Shown: positions 43,800 to 52,697 of the stretch, one piece after another
Layout: every line of letters starts with the position of its first letter
Numbering within the stretch: the stretch's first letter is position 1
DNA from: an uncultured Clostridium sp.
Lineage (GTDB): Bacteria; Bacillota; Clostridia; Lachnospirales; Lachnospiraceae
DNA length: 64,000 nt
Reading direction: 5' to 3'
NCBI GenBank assembly: GCA_900555045.1
Contig: USJW01000006.1
Coordinates: 1 to 64,000 of the forward strand
The notes under the pieces: model-generated
Databases searched by the model: none
Seen by the model: only the letters and a program-made list of their open reading frames with translations
What the model was told of the DNA's origin: nothing
Translations under genes and position numbers: made by a program

Positions 43800-44041
43800 T
43801 GCGACAAGTTGACCTTCGTGCCATGGCCCCCAGGCCTATGCCGATTTCTTATCTGATTCAGACCGCTAATCAATTTCACTGCGATATCTATGTAATGAAC
43901 AACGCAGGATCCGCCAACGTGAAGAATTACGATGAGATTAAGAAGTTCAGAATGTGCGGCGGCCCCCTGACATTTTACTTTAAGGGAAGTGATGAGGGAG
44001 CAGCGGGCGATCGGATCCAGAGTATTTTCACGTCAGGATGA
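43793..44041 (+). CDS. HPr-like protein lacking the phosphorylated histidine
   Basis: An 82-residue protein whose length and strand-helix pattern match HPr: PISYLIQTANQFHCDIYVMNNAGSANVKNYDEIKKF aligns with the region after the HPr active site. The segment equivalent to the LHTRPA active site reads APRPMPIS, with no His, so it cannot be a standard phosphocarrier. It may be a regulatory HPr-fold protein. ATG at 43793 or 43799 are possible. It is monocistronic between two terminators. Confidence 0.6.
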   Translation: MLMRQVDLRAMAPRPMPISYLIQTANQFHCDIYVMNNAGSANVKNYDEIKKFRMCGGPLTFYFKGSDEGAAGDRIQSIFTSG

Positions 44042-44077
44042 AAAAGAGAGGGAAAAAGGACATGCATTTAAAATGCT

Positions 44078-44113
44078 AAAGGAGAGCCGTAGGTGACGAT
44101 GGCTCTCCTTTTC
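44078..44113. terminator. Bidirectional terminator after the HPr-like gene
   Basis: AAAGGAGAGCC pairs perfectly with GGCTCTCCTTT around a 12-base loop, with T after it on the plus strand. It separates two convergent genes. Confidence 0.8.
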
Positions 44114-44128
44114 TGTGCGCAAAATTTT

Positions 44129-45685
44129 CTATTTTTCCGGCCTGGAGGCCGTCTCCTCGTCCAGGTACTGCCTGGCGTCCTTAAAAAAGCTCCACACGAT
44201 CAACAGAATAATGAACCCGATGGGGAAGGCGGCGATGATGGACACCGTCTGCAGGTTTGTCATGGAGTTCTTCGCGAAGATTAACGCGATGGGAAGCAGC
44301 ATGAGCACCACGGCCCAGAACAGCTTCACCCGCTTATCCGGCTCCTCCCCGGCCTCCAGGGACTTGTAGGAGTAGGAGGCCGCCACCATGGTGAGGGCGT
44401 CGAAGGAGGTGGCGTAGAAGGCGATCATGGTGACGGCCAGCAAAATCAGCCCCAGCTTGGCGAGGGGCAGCGTGCCCAGCACCGCGAGGATGGTCTGGTA
44501 TAGGTCCTGGGTCTTGGCGTAGAGGCCCATCAGGTCCAGCTTCCCGTGCATCTGGAGGCTCAGGCCGTAGTTTCCCAGGATGATGAACGAGGTGAAGGTG
44601 CCGGCCAGCCCGAAGAAGTAGCCGCCGAGCACGGTCTGGCGGATGGTGCGGCCCCTGCTGATGGTGCCGATGAAGAACGGCGTGGCCACGCACCAGACCA
44701 TCCAGTAGGCCCAGTAGAAGATCGTCCAGTTCTGGGGGAAGGAGGAGGTGCGCAGGGCGTCCGTCCAGGTGGATAGGGCGATGAAGTTCTGGGCCAGGTT
44801 TCCGACGGCGGTGAGGCCGGTCTCCACGATGTAGCGCATCTGGCCGCCCCCGAGGAACACGTAGGCTAAGAGGCCGAAGAACAGATACACGCAGGAGGCG
44901 GCCAGCTTGGCGATTCCCTCCATGCCGAAGTACACGGCCAGGGTGTAAACCACACAGATGATCACCAGGATGGCGATGGTCATGAGGTTGCTCTCCGGGA
45001 TCCCGAACACCTGGCTGATGGCCATGGACAGAAGCGGCGTGGCAAGCGAGAAGGTGGTGGCGGTTCCGGCTAACAGCGCGAAGACCGCGGTCAGGTCGAT
45101 CACCTTGCCCCAGGGGCCGTCCACGCGCTTTCCGAGGAGCGGGCGGCAGGCCTCGGAGTATTTCTGCTTGCTGCGGCGGCGCACATGGATCATGAACCCG
45201 AAGGATACGGCCAGGATCATGTAGAAGCTCCAGGGGATGGGGCCCCAGTGGAACAGGGGGTAGGTGCTGGCCCAGTCCTGCATGGAGCCCATGTCCGCAA
45301 TGTGGGGCTCCCCGGCGTAGAGCATCCACTCGCAGAGGGAGTAGAACAGGATGTCGGCCGCCAGACCGGCGGTGAACATCATGGAGCCCCAGCTGAATGC
45401 CGAGTACTGCGGACGCTCCGTATTTCCCAGGCGGATTTTTCCGTAGCGGGAGAATGCCATGTAGAGGGAGCAGATGAAGGCGCCTAAGCCAAGGATCAGG
45501 TAGTAGCTGCCGAACTGGTCCCCCAGAAAGAAGCGGATGGAGTCCAGGGCTTTTGTGGAGGACTCCGGCAGCGCCATGAACAGGGCGCACAGCAATAGGA
45601 TGCAGATAAAGGGCACGACGGTGACAATCCAGTCCAGCTGCCGTTTGATGGCGCCGGGCTTTGGGGAAATCTGGTCAGAATTCAT
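44129..45685 (-). CDS. BCCT family betaine/carnitine/choline transporter
   Basis: A 518-residue protein with 12 predicted helices and the BCCT signature segment TIFYWAYWMVWCVATPFFIG with GTISRGRTIR. It moves quaternary ammonium compounds such as glycine betaine, carnitine or choline. Choline uptake would fit a LicD-decorated surface, but substrate cannot be told from sequence. It lacks the long C-terminal sensor tail of osmoregulated BetP, suggesting a CaiT-like exchanger. It is a single-gene unit. Confidence 0.9.
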   Translation of the reverse strand: MNSDQISPKPGAIKRQLDWIVTVVPFICILLLCALFMALPESSTKALDSIRFFLGDQFGSYYLILGLGAFICSLYMAFSRYGKIRLGNTERPQYSAFSWGSMMFTAGLAADILFYSLCEWMLYAGEPHIADMGSMQDWASTYPLFHWGPIPWSFYMILAVSFGFMIHVRRRSKQKYSEACRPLLGKRVDGPWGKVIDLTAVFALLAGTATTFSLATPLLSMAISQVFGIPESNLMTIAILVIICVVYTLAVYFGMEGIAKLAASCVYLFFGLLAYVFLGGGQMRYIVETGLTAVGNLAQNFIALSTWTDALRTSSFPQNWTIFYWAYWMVWCVATPFFIGTISRGRTIRQTVLGGYFFGLAGTFTSFIILGNYGLSLQMHGKLDLMGLYAKTQDLYQTILAVLGTLPLAKLGLILLAVTMIAFYATSFDALTMVAASYSYKSLEAGEEPDKRVKLFWAVVLMLLPIALIFAKNSMTNLQTVSIIAAFPIGFIILLIVWSFFKDARQYLDEETASRPEK

Positions 45686-45906
45686 AGCGGTAGGTCCTCC
45701 TCGGTGAATCAGTCTTTGACTGCTCGGTGTTCAAAAAAAGTAAAAACAAAATGATATTGAACATATTACCACCGGGGCATGGAAAAATCAAGAGGCAATT
45801 GCAATTTTAACAAGAATAACAATAATTTTGTAAGAAAAAAAGGCTGTTAAATTCAAGGATTGTCCGCTATAATAGTACCGTTGACGATAAAGGAGGATTG
45901 GATAAA

Positions 45907-46443
45907 ATGAGACATTTCAGAAAATTATCCGCGCTGTTTCTGCTGTGCGCGGCGATTCTTTGTGGCTGTACACAGAGCAATATTGTAACCCCGGACGGCG
46001 TTCAGGAAGGGCCTGCGGTGCCCGATCTGGAGACACATGCGAACGTGGAGATCGACTGGAACGAGGTGCGCGAGGCGCTGCGCGAAGAGTTTATCGATCC
46101 CTACGGAACGTTTGCGGATTACGTGCTGGATATCGATGTGAAGTACGACGACGCCAGCAAGACCGTGACCATTCTGCTGCCTGTGACGCCCAATACCACC
46201 GGGGAGATCGCGGTGGCCTACGGGGAAGCGGTGTTAAAGGTGTGCGGCGATGAGCTGGCAACGCAGGACTTCAACTACACAGGCTCCGAACAGGACAAGC
46301 TGTATTATGGAAGCTATTTTGACGACCACAACGTGCTGGTGCAGGTGTTCCCCTACGGCACCCAGGACGACGTGAGCACCTACTACGTGAACGACACCAT
46401 GAAGGCAGGCGAGCAGAGAGCGCTGGTTGCACAGGCGCAGTAA
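45907..46443 (+). CDS. Small lipoprotein
   Basis: A 178-residue protein with a lipoprotein signal: a hydrophobic stretch followed by the lipobox ILCGC, with the modified Cys at about residue 20. The mature part is acidic, ends in a flexible tail, and matches no family I recognise. ATG at 45907 is chosen because AGGAGG is ten bases upstream; TTG at 45898 is too close. It lies 28 bases upstream of a secreted metallo-beta-lactamase-fold gene. Confidence 0.72.
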   Translation: MRHFRKLSALFLLCAAILCGCTQSNIVTPDGVQEGPAVPDLETHANVEIDWNEVREALREEFIDPYGTFADYVLDIDVKYDDASKTVTILLPVTPNTTGEIAVAYGEAVLKVCGDELATQDFNYTGSEQDKLYYGSYFDDHNVLVQVFPYGTQDDVSTYYVNDTMKAGEQRALVAQAQ

Positions 46444-46471
46444 GAAATCCCGATAATTAAGAGAGAAAGAG

Positions 46472-47719
46472 ATGGACTTGAATATGAGACGAGATTCCTA
46501 CTGGAAGCACGCGGCGGTGTGCGTGGCGGCGCTGACATTTTTGCTGGCCGGAGCAGGCCGGGTGGACAGCTATGCCATGCAGGATAACAGCTACCGGGCC
46601 CAGGCCCAGGTGCTCACGTCCCCCGACAAGGTGATCATCACGGATGACCACGAGGCGGGAAACGGGGCAGCGGCGGGCACGGGAAACGGCGCAACCGGGG
46701 AGGCGAAGATTGAGCAGGTGGGCGCGGACGGACGCGTTCAGGGCGGCCAGGCGGCGCAGGGCCAGACAGGGCAGGCAGGCGGCCAGGGCCAGGCAGGCGG
46801 TCAGGGGCAGGCTCAGACCCAGGTGCCCCAGACCACACAGCCGGCCCCGGTGACGGCGGCCATCGGCTCCGTGAACACACCGGTGACGGATTCCTCCTCC
46901 CTGTTCGGCGCGGGCAGGCTGACCATGCTGGCCAACCACGACACCGCCGCCCAGCAGCTGGCGGTGATTATCGAGAACGGCGAGGGCGGACTGATCGTGG
47001 TGGACGGCGGCTGGACCGACAACGCGGACTACGTGCTAAACCAGATCAAGCAGAAGGGCGGGCACGTGGCAGCGTGGCTGATCACCCACCCGGACAGCGA
47101 CCACGCGGGCGCGCTGGCGGACATTCTCTACAAGCACAGCGGCGAGATCACCATCGACGGGATCTACTACTCCTTCCTGGAGGACAGCTGGTACCAGCAG
47201 AAGGATCCCAATGTGGCGAACATGGTGAACTACCTGAAGGGCGCGTTCGCGCAGATCCCCCAGGAAAAGCTGCACGGAAATATCGTCTCCGGCCAGGTGA
47301 TCGAGGCGGGACCCGCCAGGATCCAGGTGCTCAACCAGGCATACCGGATGAACAGCGACTTTGTGAACAACAGCAGCGTAGCCTACATGGTATCCCTCAA
47401 CGGAACCAACGTGGTGTTCTTGGGCGATTTGGCGCTGGCAGGCGGAAACCAGCTGCTCTCCGACGTGGACCTGCGCGCCCTGGACTGCGATATCGTGCAG
47501 ATGTCCCACCATGGCCAGAACGGCGTTGGCTACGAGGTGTACAAGGCGCTGAAGCCGGAGATTTGCCTCTGGCCCACTCCCCAGTGGCTGTGGGACAATG
47601 ACAACGGTGGCGGGGGCGGAAGCGGAAGCTGGACTACCCAGGAGACAAAGAACTGGACGGTTCGCCTCGGCGTGAAGGCCAACTATTGCGTAAAGGACGG
47701 CGACCAGGTGATCGAGTAG
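46472..47719 (+). CDS. Secreted metallo-beta-lactamase-fold hydrolase (ComEC-like domain)
   Basis: A 415-residue protein with an N-terminal signal or anchor (about 1-30), a Gly/Gln/Ala-rich linker (about 70-125, with GGQGQAGGQGQ) and a metallo-beta-lactamase fold. Metal site ITHPDSDHAG (D-x-D-H form) and later MSHHGQNG are visible, as in the ComEC C-terminal hydrolase domain. It probably acts outside the membrane on a phosphoester or similar bond. It is co-transcribed with the lipoprotein gene. Confidence 0.82.
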   Translation: MDLNMRRDSYWKHAAVCVAALTFLLAGAGRVDSYAMQDNSYRAQAQVLTSPDKVIITDDHEAGNGAAAGTGNGATGEAKIEQVGADGRVQGGQAAQGQTGQAGGQGQAGGQGQAQTQVPQTTQPAPVTAAIGSVNTPVTDSSSLFGAGRLTMLANHDTAAQQLAVIIENGEGGLIVVDGGWTDNADYVLNQIKQKGGHVAAWLITHPDSDHAGALADILYKHSGEITIDGIYYSFLEDSWYQQKDPNVANMVNYLKGAFAQIPQEKLHGNIVSGQVIEAGPARIQVLNQAYRMNSDFVNNSSVAYMVSLNGTNVVFLGDLALAGGNQLLSDVDLRALDCDIVQMSHHGQNGVGYEVYKALKPEICLWPTPQWLWDNDNGGGGGSGSWTTQETKNWTVRLGVKANYCVKDGDQVIE

Positions 47720-47725
47720 GGCGCT

Positions 47726-47774
47726 TAAAAAAGGATATCCCACAGGGCTTCGGCCCGGGGATATCCTTTTTTTG
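47726..47774. terminator. Bidirectional terminator
   Basis: AAAAAAGGATATCCC and the complementary GGGGATATCCTTTTTTT flank a GC loop. It lies between the convergent hydrolase and LysR genes. Confidence 0.85.
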
Positions 47775-47784
47775 CGCCTGGCGG

Positions 47785-48732
47785 TCATTTGCCGGAGAAG
47801 TGGGGGAATAAATCCAGCTGCTCATGGGGAGAGGCAAACTCCCGGCGGATGAGCGTCAGAAGGGTGTTCTCCGCCTCGCTGATCGTGGCATCCCGCCGGA
47901 AGATGGCGCAGACGGTCCAGCCGACGCCGCGGCCGGAGAGGGAGTAGGTTTTCAGGTGGGGCGCATGGGCGGACTGGCGGATGACATTCTGGGGGAGAAT
48001 GGCCACGCCCAGCCCGGCCGCCGCCAGACTGTACAGCGCGTTGTTGGCGTCCAGCCTGCGAACGCTGGGCGGCACGATGTCGTAGTACTCGAAGAGCTTT
48101 TGCAGCATCTTGCCCAGGCCGGAGCGGGCGTTTGGGAGCAGCAGCGGCAGCTCGGACAGCGCCTCCAGGCGGAGCACCTGGTGATTTTCAGCAAGCAGGT
48201 GCCGGGGCTGCACCACGCCCTCCGCGGCCGCGGCCAAAAGCTCCTCCGTGTACAGGCCCTCGTAGCGGAAGCGGGGGTCCTGATCCACCTTGGTGAGTAT
48301 ACACAGATCCAGCTCCCCCCGGGCGAGCCGTTCCATCAGCTCCTCAGCGCTGGTGCTGTAGTAGTCCAGCTGGATGTGGGGGTAGAGGCTCTCATACTCC
48401 CGGAGAATCCGCGGCAGGATCTGGGCGGAGCGGTTGTGCGGGATTCCGATGTGCAGCTTCCCCGCGGCCTGGCGGGACACGTCGAGGCAGACCTTCTCCA
48501 AGTCGCGGCGGAGCCGCTTCATCTCCTGGGCCGTCTGCACATACTGTTCCCCGGCAAAGGTCAGCTTCAGGGGATAGCTGCTGCGGTCGAAGAACTTGGC
48601 GCCGAATTCCTGTTCCGCCTTGGACACCGCATAGCTCATGGTGGGCTGGGACACGCACATGAGGCGGGCGGCCTCGGAGATGCTCCCGGTCTTGGCCACG
48701 GCCAGGATCTGCTCAATCTGATAAAAGTCCAT
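47785..48732 (-). CDS. LysR family transcriptional regulator
   Basis: A 315-residue LysR regulator: helix-turn-helix at residues 1-60 (FYQIEQILAVAKTGSISEAARLM) and a type 2 periplasmic-binding-like domain after 90. It is divergent from the C45 hydrolase and permease genes with 270 bases between starts, so they are the likely targets. The inducer is presumably the transported compound. Confidence 0.9.
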   Translation of the reverse strand: MDFYQIEQILAVAKTGSISEAARLMCVSQPTMSYAVSKAEQEFGAKFFDRSSYPLKLTFAGEQYVQTAQEMKRLRRDLEKVCLDVSRQAAGKLHIGIPHNRSAQILPRILREYESLYPHIQLDYYSTSAEELMERLARGELDLCILTKVDQDPRFRYEGLYTEELLAAAAEGVVQPRHLLAENHQVLRLEALSELPLLLPNARSGLGKMLQKLFEYYDIVPPSVRRLDANNALYSLAAAGLGVAILPQNVIRQSAHAPHLKTYSLSGRGVGWTVCAIFRRDATISEAENTLLTLIRREFASPHEQLDLFPHFSGK

Positions 48733-48804
48733 AAACTTCCTCCGTTATCCCGCGGTATCCGCGGATTTTTTTGCGCATGCACATAGATAAAAACTAATTA
48801 TATT

Positions 48805-48820
48805 ATACATATTCATGTAT
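48805..48820. promoter_or_regulatory. Candidate LysR binding site
   Basis: ATACAT-ATTC-ATGTAT is a perfect 6+6 palindrome with the T-N11-A form in the divergent, AT-rich region upstream of both genes. The rest of the 270-base gap shows no gene. Confidence 0.4.
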
Positions 48821-49002
48821 TTATTTCAATATAAAAAGGGGAGGGGGAGGGAAAATAACAAAGATATATATAAATTTAGATAATTATATAAAATAATATC
48901 GATTTGATTTTATGATCTTCCTGTGCTGTAATAGTAGATAAGAAAAATGTGCGCGCATTTTGTCAGAACTACGGAGAAATGAGAGACAGGAGGAAGTTTG
49001 AG

Positions 49003-50073
49003 ATGGGATTTAAGGTAGTGGAGATCAGCGGGGCCACCCCTTACGAGAGAGGCGTTCAGCACGGGGAGGCGGCCAGGGAGCTGATCGCAAAGGGAATCAG
49101 CCGTTACCAGGAGAGCTTTGAGAAGGGCCAGAATGTGCCCTGGAAGCTGGTCCGCCAGAAGGCCATGGGCTACGTGCCCTTCCTTGAGAAGGATTATGAG
49201 GATCTTCTGGACGAGATCCGGGGAATCGGCAAGGGGGCGGGGATTGATTTCGAGGACATGATGGTCCTAAACACCCGCTATGAGCTCCTAAAGTTTCCGA
49301 TTCAGGAGTGCACCACCTTTGCGGTGATGCCGGAGGCGTCGGCAAATCACCACACCTACCAGGGCATGAACTGGGACAATGTGGCGTGGATGAAGGACAG
49401 CTCCCTACTTCTGCGGGTGGACGAGCAGAACGGCATGCGCTATTTCTGCATGACCGAGGCGGGCCAGCTGATCCGCCATGGATTCAACAATTTCGGCATC
49501 GGCCTGGGCACCAACAACCTGCTCAGCACCGGGGACCGGGACGGCCTCGGGGTTCCCACGAACTTCATGCGCCGGAGAATTCTGACCAGCAAAACCCTCG
49601 GGGAGGCGGTGGAGGCGGTGAACCGGGCGCCCAGAGCCATCTCCTGCAACCTGATGGTGGGCTCCGCCGCGGGCGACGCCACCGACTTAGAGGTGAATCC
49701 GGTGCGCCCCATCGAGGTGAAGCCGGTGAACGGAATTCTGACCCATGCGAACCACTTTGCGGTGGGGCGCGACATCTGCCGCAACAAGGGAGCCAATTTC
49801 CGCGACGTGCGCCTCTACTCTCTGCTGGAGAGAAAGCGCGGGGAGATTACCCCGGAGTACATCATGGAGTGCTTGAAAGACCACTATAAGGCGGATCCCA
49901 CCACCCATGAGGCCATCTGCAAGCACACGCCACGGCCGTACGAGAGCGTGGGCCAGGATCCGGCCAAGGTGTCCGTGACCATCGCATCCCAGATTTATGA
50001 TCTGGATGCGGGGGAAGCTTATATTTGCTGCGGGAACCCCTGTGAGGGGACGTATGTGCATTATAAACTGTAG
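49003..50073 (+). CDS. C45 family autoproteolytic acyltransferase/amidohydrolase
   Basis: A 356-residue Ntn hydrolase of the acyl-CoA:6-aminopenicillanate acyltransferase (C45) family. IQECTTFAV places the nucleophile at Cys103, where autocleavage would free its amino group; NWDNVAWM and the ALGR-like region follow. Family members hydrolyse or transfer acyl groups on amides. The ATG at 49003 is chosen because AGGAGG lies nine bases upstream. The next gene, 22 bases away, is an anion permease, so import and hydrolysis of an N-acyl compound is plausible. Confidence 0.85.
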   Translation: MGFKVVEISGATPYERGVQHGEAARELIAKGISRYQESFEKGQNVPWKLVRQKAMGYVPFLEKDYEDLLDEIRGIGKGAGIDFEDMMVLNTRYELLKFPIQECTTFAVMPEASANHHTYQGMNWDNVAWMKDSSLLLRVDEQNGMRYFCMTEAGQLIRHGFNNFGIGLGTNNLLSTGDRDGLGVPTNFMRRRILTSKTLGEAVEAVNRAPRAISCNLMVGSAAGDATDLEVNPVRPIEVKPVNGILTHANHFAVGRDICRNKGANFRDVRLYSLLERKRGEITPEYIMECLKDHYKADPTTHEAICKHTPRPYESVGQDPAKVSVTIASQIYDLDAGEAYICCGNPCEGTYVHYKL

Positions 50074-50094
50074 AAGACAGGGGGAAAATGGGTT

Positions 50095-51408
50095 ATGCAA
50101 AATGCGCTGTATTTCATTTTTGTGATACTGTTTTTAATCATCATTTTTAACCAGAAGCTCTCCAACGCCCTGCTGTTCCTGCTCCTGGCCCCGCTCATGA
50201 TTCTGACGGGCATCCTGGACGCTTCCACCGTGTGGGGATTCTTCGCCAACTCTAGCGTGCTCCTGATGCTGCTCATCGGCGCGTACTCTTATCTGATGAG
50301 CATCGCGGAGTTTGACGATTTGATCGGCGAGACCTTTGAGCGCATGACCAAGGCGCTGAACCTGAAGGGCAAAAACTACGAGCGGGGCCTGTACGGCATC
50401 GTGTTCGTGCTGGTGGCACTCTGTTCCACCGTCATGCAGAACGCCAGCGTGACCATGGCCATGGTGCCGGCGCTCTACGGGATCTCCCGCAGGATGAACA
50501 TCAGCCGCTCAAAGCTGGTGCTGTTCGCCATCTACGCCTCCACCCTGGGCGGTGCCTGCACCCTGATCGGGACGGACACCAACATCTACGCCAACGCGGC
50601 CCTGGAGGAGGCGGGAATCGCCACCTTTGGCATGTTCGACTTCGCATGGGTCGGCGTGCCCATCGCGGTCCTGGGCGGCCTGTACATGATCCTGTTCCAC
50701 CATCTGGACAAGTCCTACGACGACATCCACGACGACGATGCGGCACCGGAAAAGCGGGTTCACACCGAGGAGGACATGGCCCGGATCAGACGGCAGAGAA
50801 AGGGAATCTGCCTGGGATTCTTCAGCTTTATCCTCGTGCTCCTGTTAAACAGCTTCGAATTTTTCAAGGCGCTGAACTTTAACCCCTACGCCTACGGCAT
50901 CCTGACGGTTGCGCTGCTGTACGTCTTCCGGTTCTTCCGCTGGAAGGATGTGCTGGCGGGGTTCAATTTTGAGAGAATGTTCATCTGTGTGGGCTTCCTG
51001 GCAGTGATCAAGATGATCACGACCAGCCCTCTGGGCGATGTGATCGGCCGGGTGTTGGAGCAGTCCATCGGAAACAACACAAACACCTACTTTATCTTCT
51101 CCGTGCTGTTCATCGTGACCGCGATCATCACGCAGTTCATGAACAACTTCACGGCCTGCGACGTAATCTGCCCCCTCGCCATCACGCTTGCCACCAGCCT
51201 CGGTGCGGACCCCAGGGCCTTCGTCATGGCGATCGCAATCGCAGCCGGGTGCGGCTATTTAACTCCCTTTGCATCCGGAACCAACCAGAGAATGTCCGTG
51301 TTCGGGCGCTCCACCGTGGTGGACTACATGCGCTTTGGCTGGCCGCTTATGGTGATTACGTATGTGTGCGCGGTGGTGATATTGCCTAGGGTGTTTCCGT
51401 TCTTTTAG
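50095..51408 (+). CDS. SLC13/ion-transporter-superfamily permease
   Basis: A 437-residue protein with about 11 helices and the ion transporter superfamily duplicated hairpin-helix layout: MQNASVTMAMVPALYGIS and TLIGTDTNIYANAAL in the first half, QFMNNFTACDVICPLAI and TPFASGTNQRMSV in the second. These are the two Asn/Thr-containing hairpin tips of DASS/ArsB-like carriers for organic anions. It is co-transcribed with the C45 hydrolase, suggesting it imports the hydrolase substrate or exports a product. Confidence 0.85.
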   Translation: MQNALYFIFVILFLIIIFNQKLSNALLFLLLAPLMILTGILDASTVWGFFANSSVLLMLLIGAYSYLMSIAEFDDLIGETFERMTKALNLKGKNYERGLYGIVFVLVALCSTVMQNASVTMAMVPALYGISRRMNISRSKLVLFAIYASTLGGACTLIGTDTNIYANAALEEAGIATFGMFDFAWVGVPIAVLGGLYMILFHHLDKSYDDIHDDDAAPEKRVHTEEDMARIRRQRKGICLGFFSFILVLLLNSFEFFKALNFNPYAYGILTVALLYVFRFFRWKDVLAGFNFERMFICVGFLAVIKMITTSPLGDVIGRVLEQSIGNNTNTYFIFSVLFIVTAIITQFMNNFTACDVICPLAITLATSLGADPRAFVMAIAIAAGCGYLTPFASGTNQRMSVFGRSTVVDYMRFGWPLMVITYVCAVVILPRVFPFF

Positions 51409-51458
51409 AGGAGAAAATGGGGGAGTACGTCTTTAGGCAGTAATTTAGAAGAAAACAA

Positions 51459-51508
51459 AACCTCCGCCCTGCATGGCTTAGACATGCCGGAGCGGAGGTA
51501 CTTTTTTT
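51459..51508. terminator. Bidirectional terminator
   Basis: ACCTCCGC...GCGGAGGT with a longer internal loop and seven T on the plus strand; the minus strand also runs into TTTTGTTTT. Confidence 0.8.
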
Positions 51509-51553
51509 GAATGTGATCGGCCTGCTGGCGCAGCCTGCATGCGATTGCCGCGC

Positions 51554-52540
51554 TCATTCTTCGCAGAGCAACCCGCTGTGATAGGAATAATTTCCAATTT
51601 CATCCAACAACCGCTCCATGGACACCGGGTCCACGCTGGGGGTGCCGTCGATCATGGAATTGATCATGTAGTAGATGGTGTCCAGCTTGCCGAGGGACTG
51701 CTTGAAGAGGTCCGGGAAGGAGGCCTGGGAGGCGATCTGCCGGTTCCAGGGGTTACACCAGGTCTCGTGGTGCAGGTTTAAGCTCCAGGCCGGGTCCTCC
51801 ACCGTGTCGGTCACCAGCTTGTTGGAGGCAACCGGGTTCTTTAAGAAGAGGGACTCCACGAACTCGATCTTGTTCTTTTTCTTCCCGTGGGGGTCCGCCA
51901 GCGTGCGGCAGCCGAAACGGATGGCCAGGATGGAGCGGTGGATCATGCGCGCCGTCACCTGGTAGTTGTTGCGGTAGCTGAGCGGGTAGTAGGTCTCGTT
52001 GATGCACTTGGAGAGAAAACGGGAGATAAACTGTATCTCCATGCCGTTTAGGCAGATGGTGGCCGCCTGGTTGAACTGGGACGGCTTTTTCTTTTTGTAC
52101 TTGTGCAGGAGCAGGGCGTCGATGTCGTTCTCCAGCTGGGCATGGAGGCCGTGGTAGTAGCCGCCCGGATGGTCCACGTCGTACTGGATGCGGCCGTAGA
52201 CGTAAGGGTGGCAGATGGAGTCGCCCACGTAGTGGCACAAAAAGCCGCACATGTAGGCAAGCCCTTCCTCGCGCTGCTGGCGGGACTCGATCTTCGTCAG
52301 GTTCTCAAAGCTGACCCGGAAGAAGCGGTTGACCAGGTGCTCATGCATGTGGGAGCCCACGTTGCGGTGGTCCCGGTGGCGCAGGATCGGCAGGTTGTAG
52401 AAGAAGATATCGGGGCCCTGTAAACCCAGCTGGTAGAGCCAGCGGTATTTGGCGATAATAAATTTTAAGGAGGTCTGGGGCATATCGTTGTATGCCTTCA
52501 TACCCAGTATATAGTGAGTGGTAAACCCTGGCATTGGCAT
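51554..52540 (-). CDS. Zinc-dependent phospholipase C family protein
   Basis: A 328-residue helical protein with multiple conserved His and Asp: MPGFTTHYILGM at the start, GLQGPDIFFY, HMHEHL, and FLCHYVGDSICHPYVYG, a set typical of the zinc phospholipase C/P1 nuclease-like fold. No signal peptide is present, so it would be cytoplasmic. Family members in Clostridia are mostly uncharacterised. Single-gene unit with its own start signals. Confidence 0.8.
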   Translation of the reverse strand: MPMPGFTTHYILGMKAYNDMPQTSLKFIIAKYRWLYQLGLQGPDIFFYNLPILRHRDHRNVGSHMHEHLVNRFFRVSFENLTKIESRQQREEGLAYMCGFLCHYVGDSICHPYVYGRIQYDVDHPGGYYHGLHAQLENDIDALLLHKYKKKKPSQFNQAATICLNGMEIQFISRFLSKCINETYYPLSYRNNYQVTARMIHRSILAIRFGCRTLADPHGKKKNKIEFVESLFLKNPVASNKLVTDTVEDPAWSLNLHHETWCNPWNRQIASQASFPDLFKQSLGKLDTIYYMINSMIDGTPSVDPVSMERLLDEIGNYSYHSGLLCEE

Positions 52541-52697
52541 ACCTCTTTTCTTTGTTAATCTATATGATATTTTAGCATAATCGCATGGGAAATGCGAGGT
52601 GTAACCGCTAGAAAATTTTGTGAAATGTCATAGTTCGGCCGGGCTGTGAATAAGACAGATAGTGAGGATGGCGGCCTGCGGCGCGGAGTGAAGAAAA

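Noticed and set aside
48066..48786. Plus-strand reading frame over the LysR gene (47824-48786)
   Set aside because: It is the antisense shadow of a clear LysR gene and has no family features.
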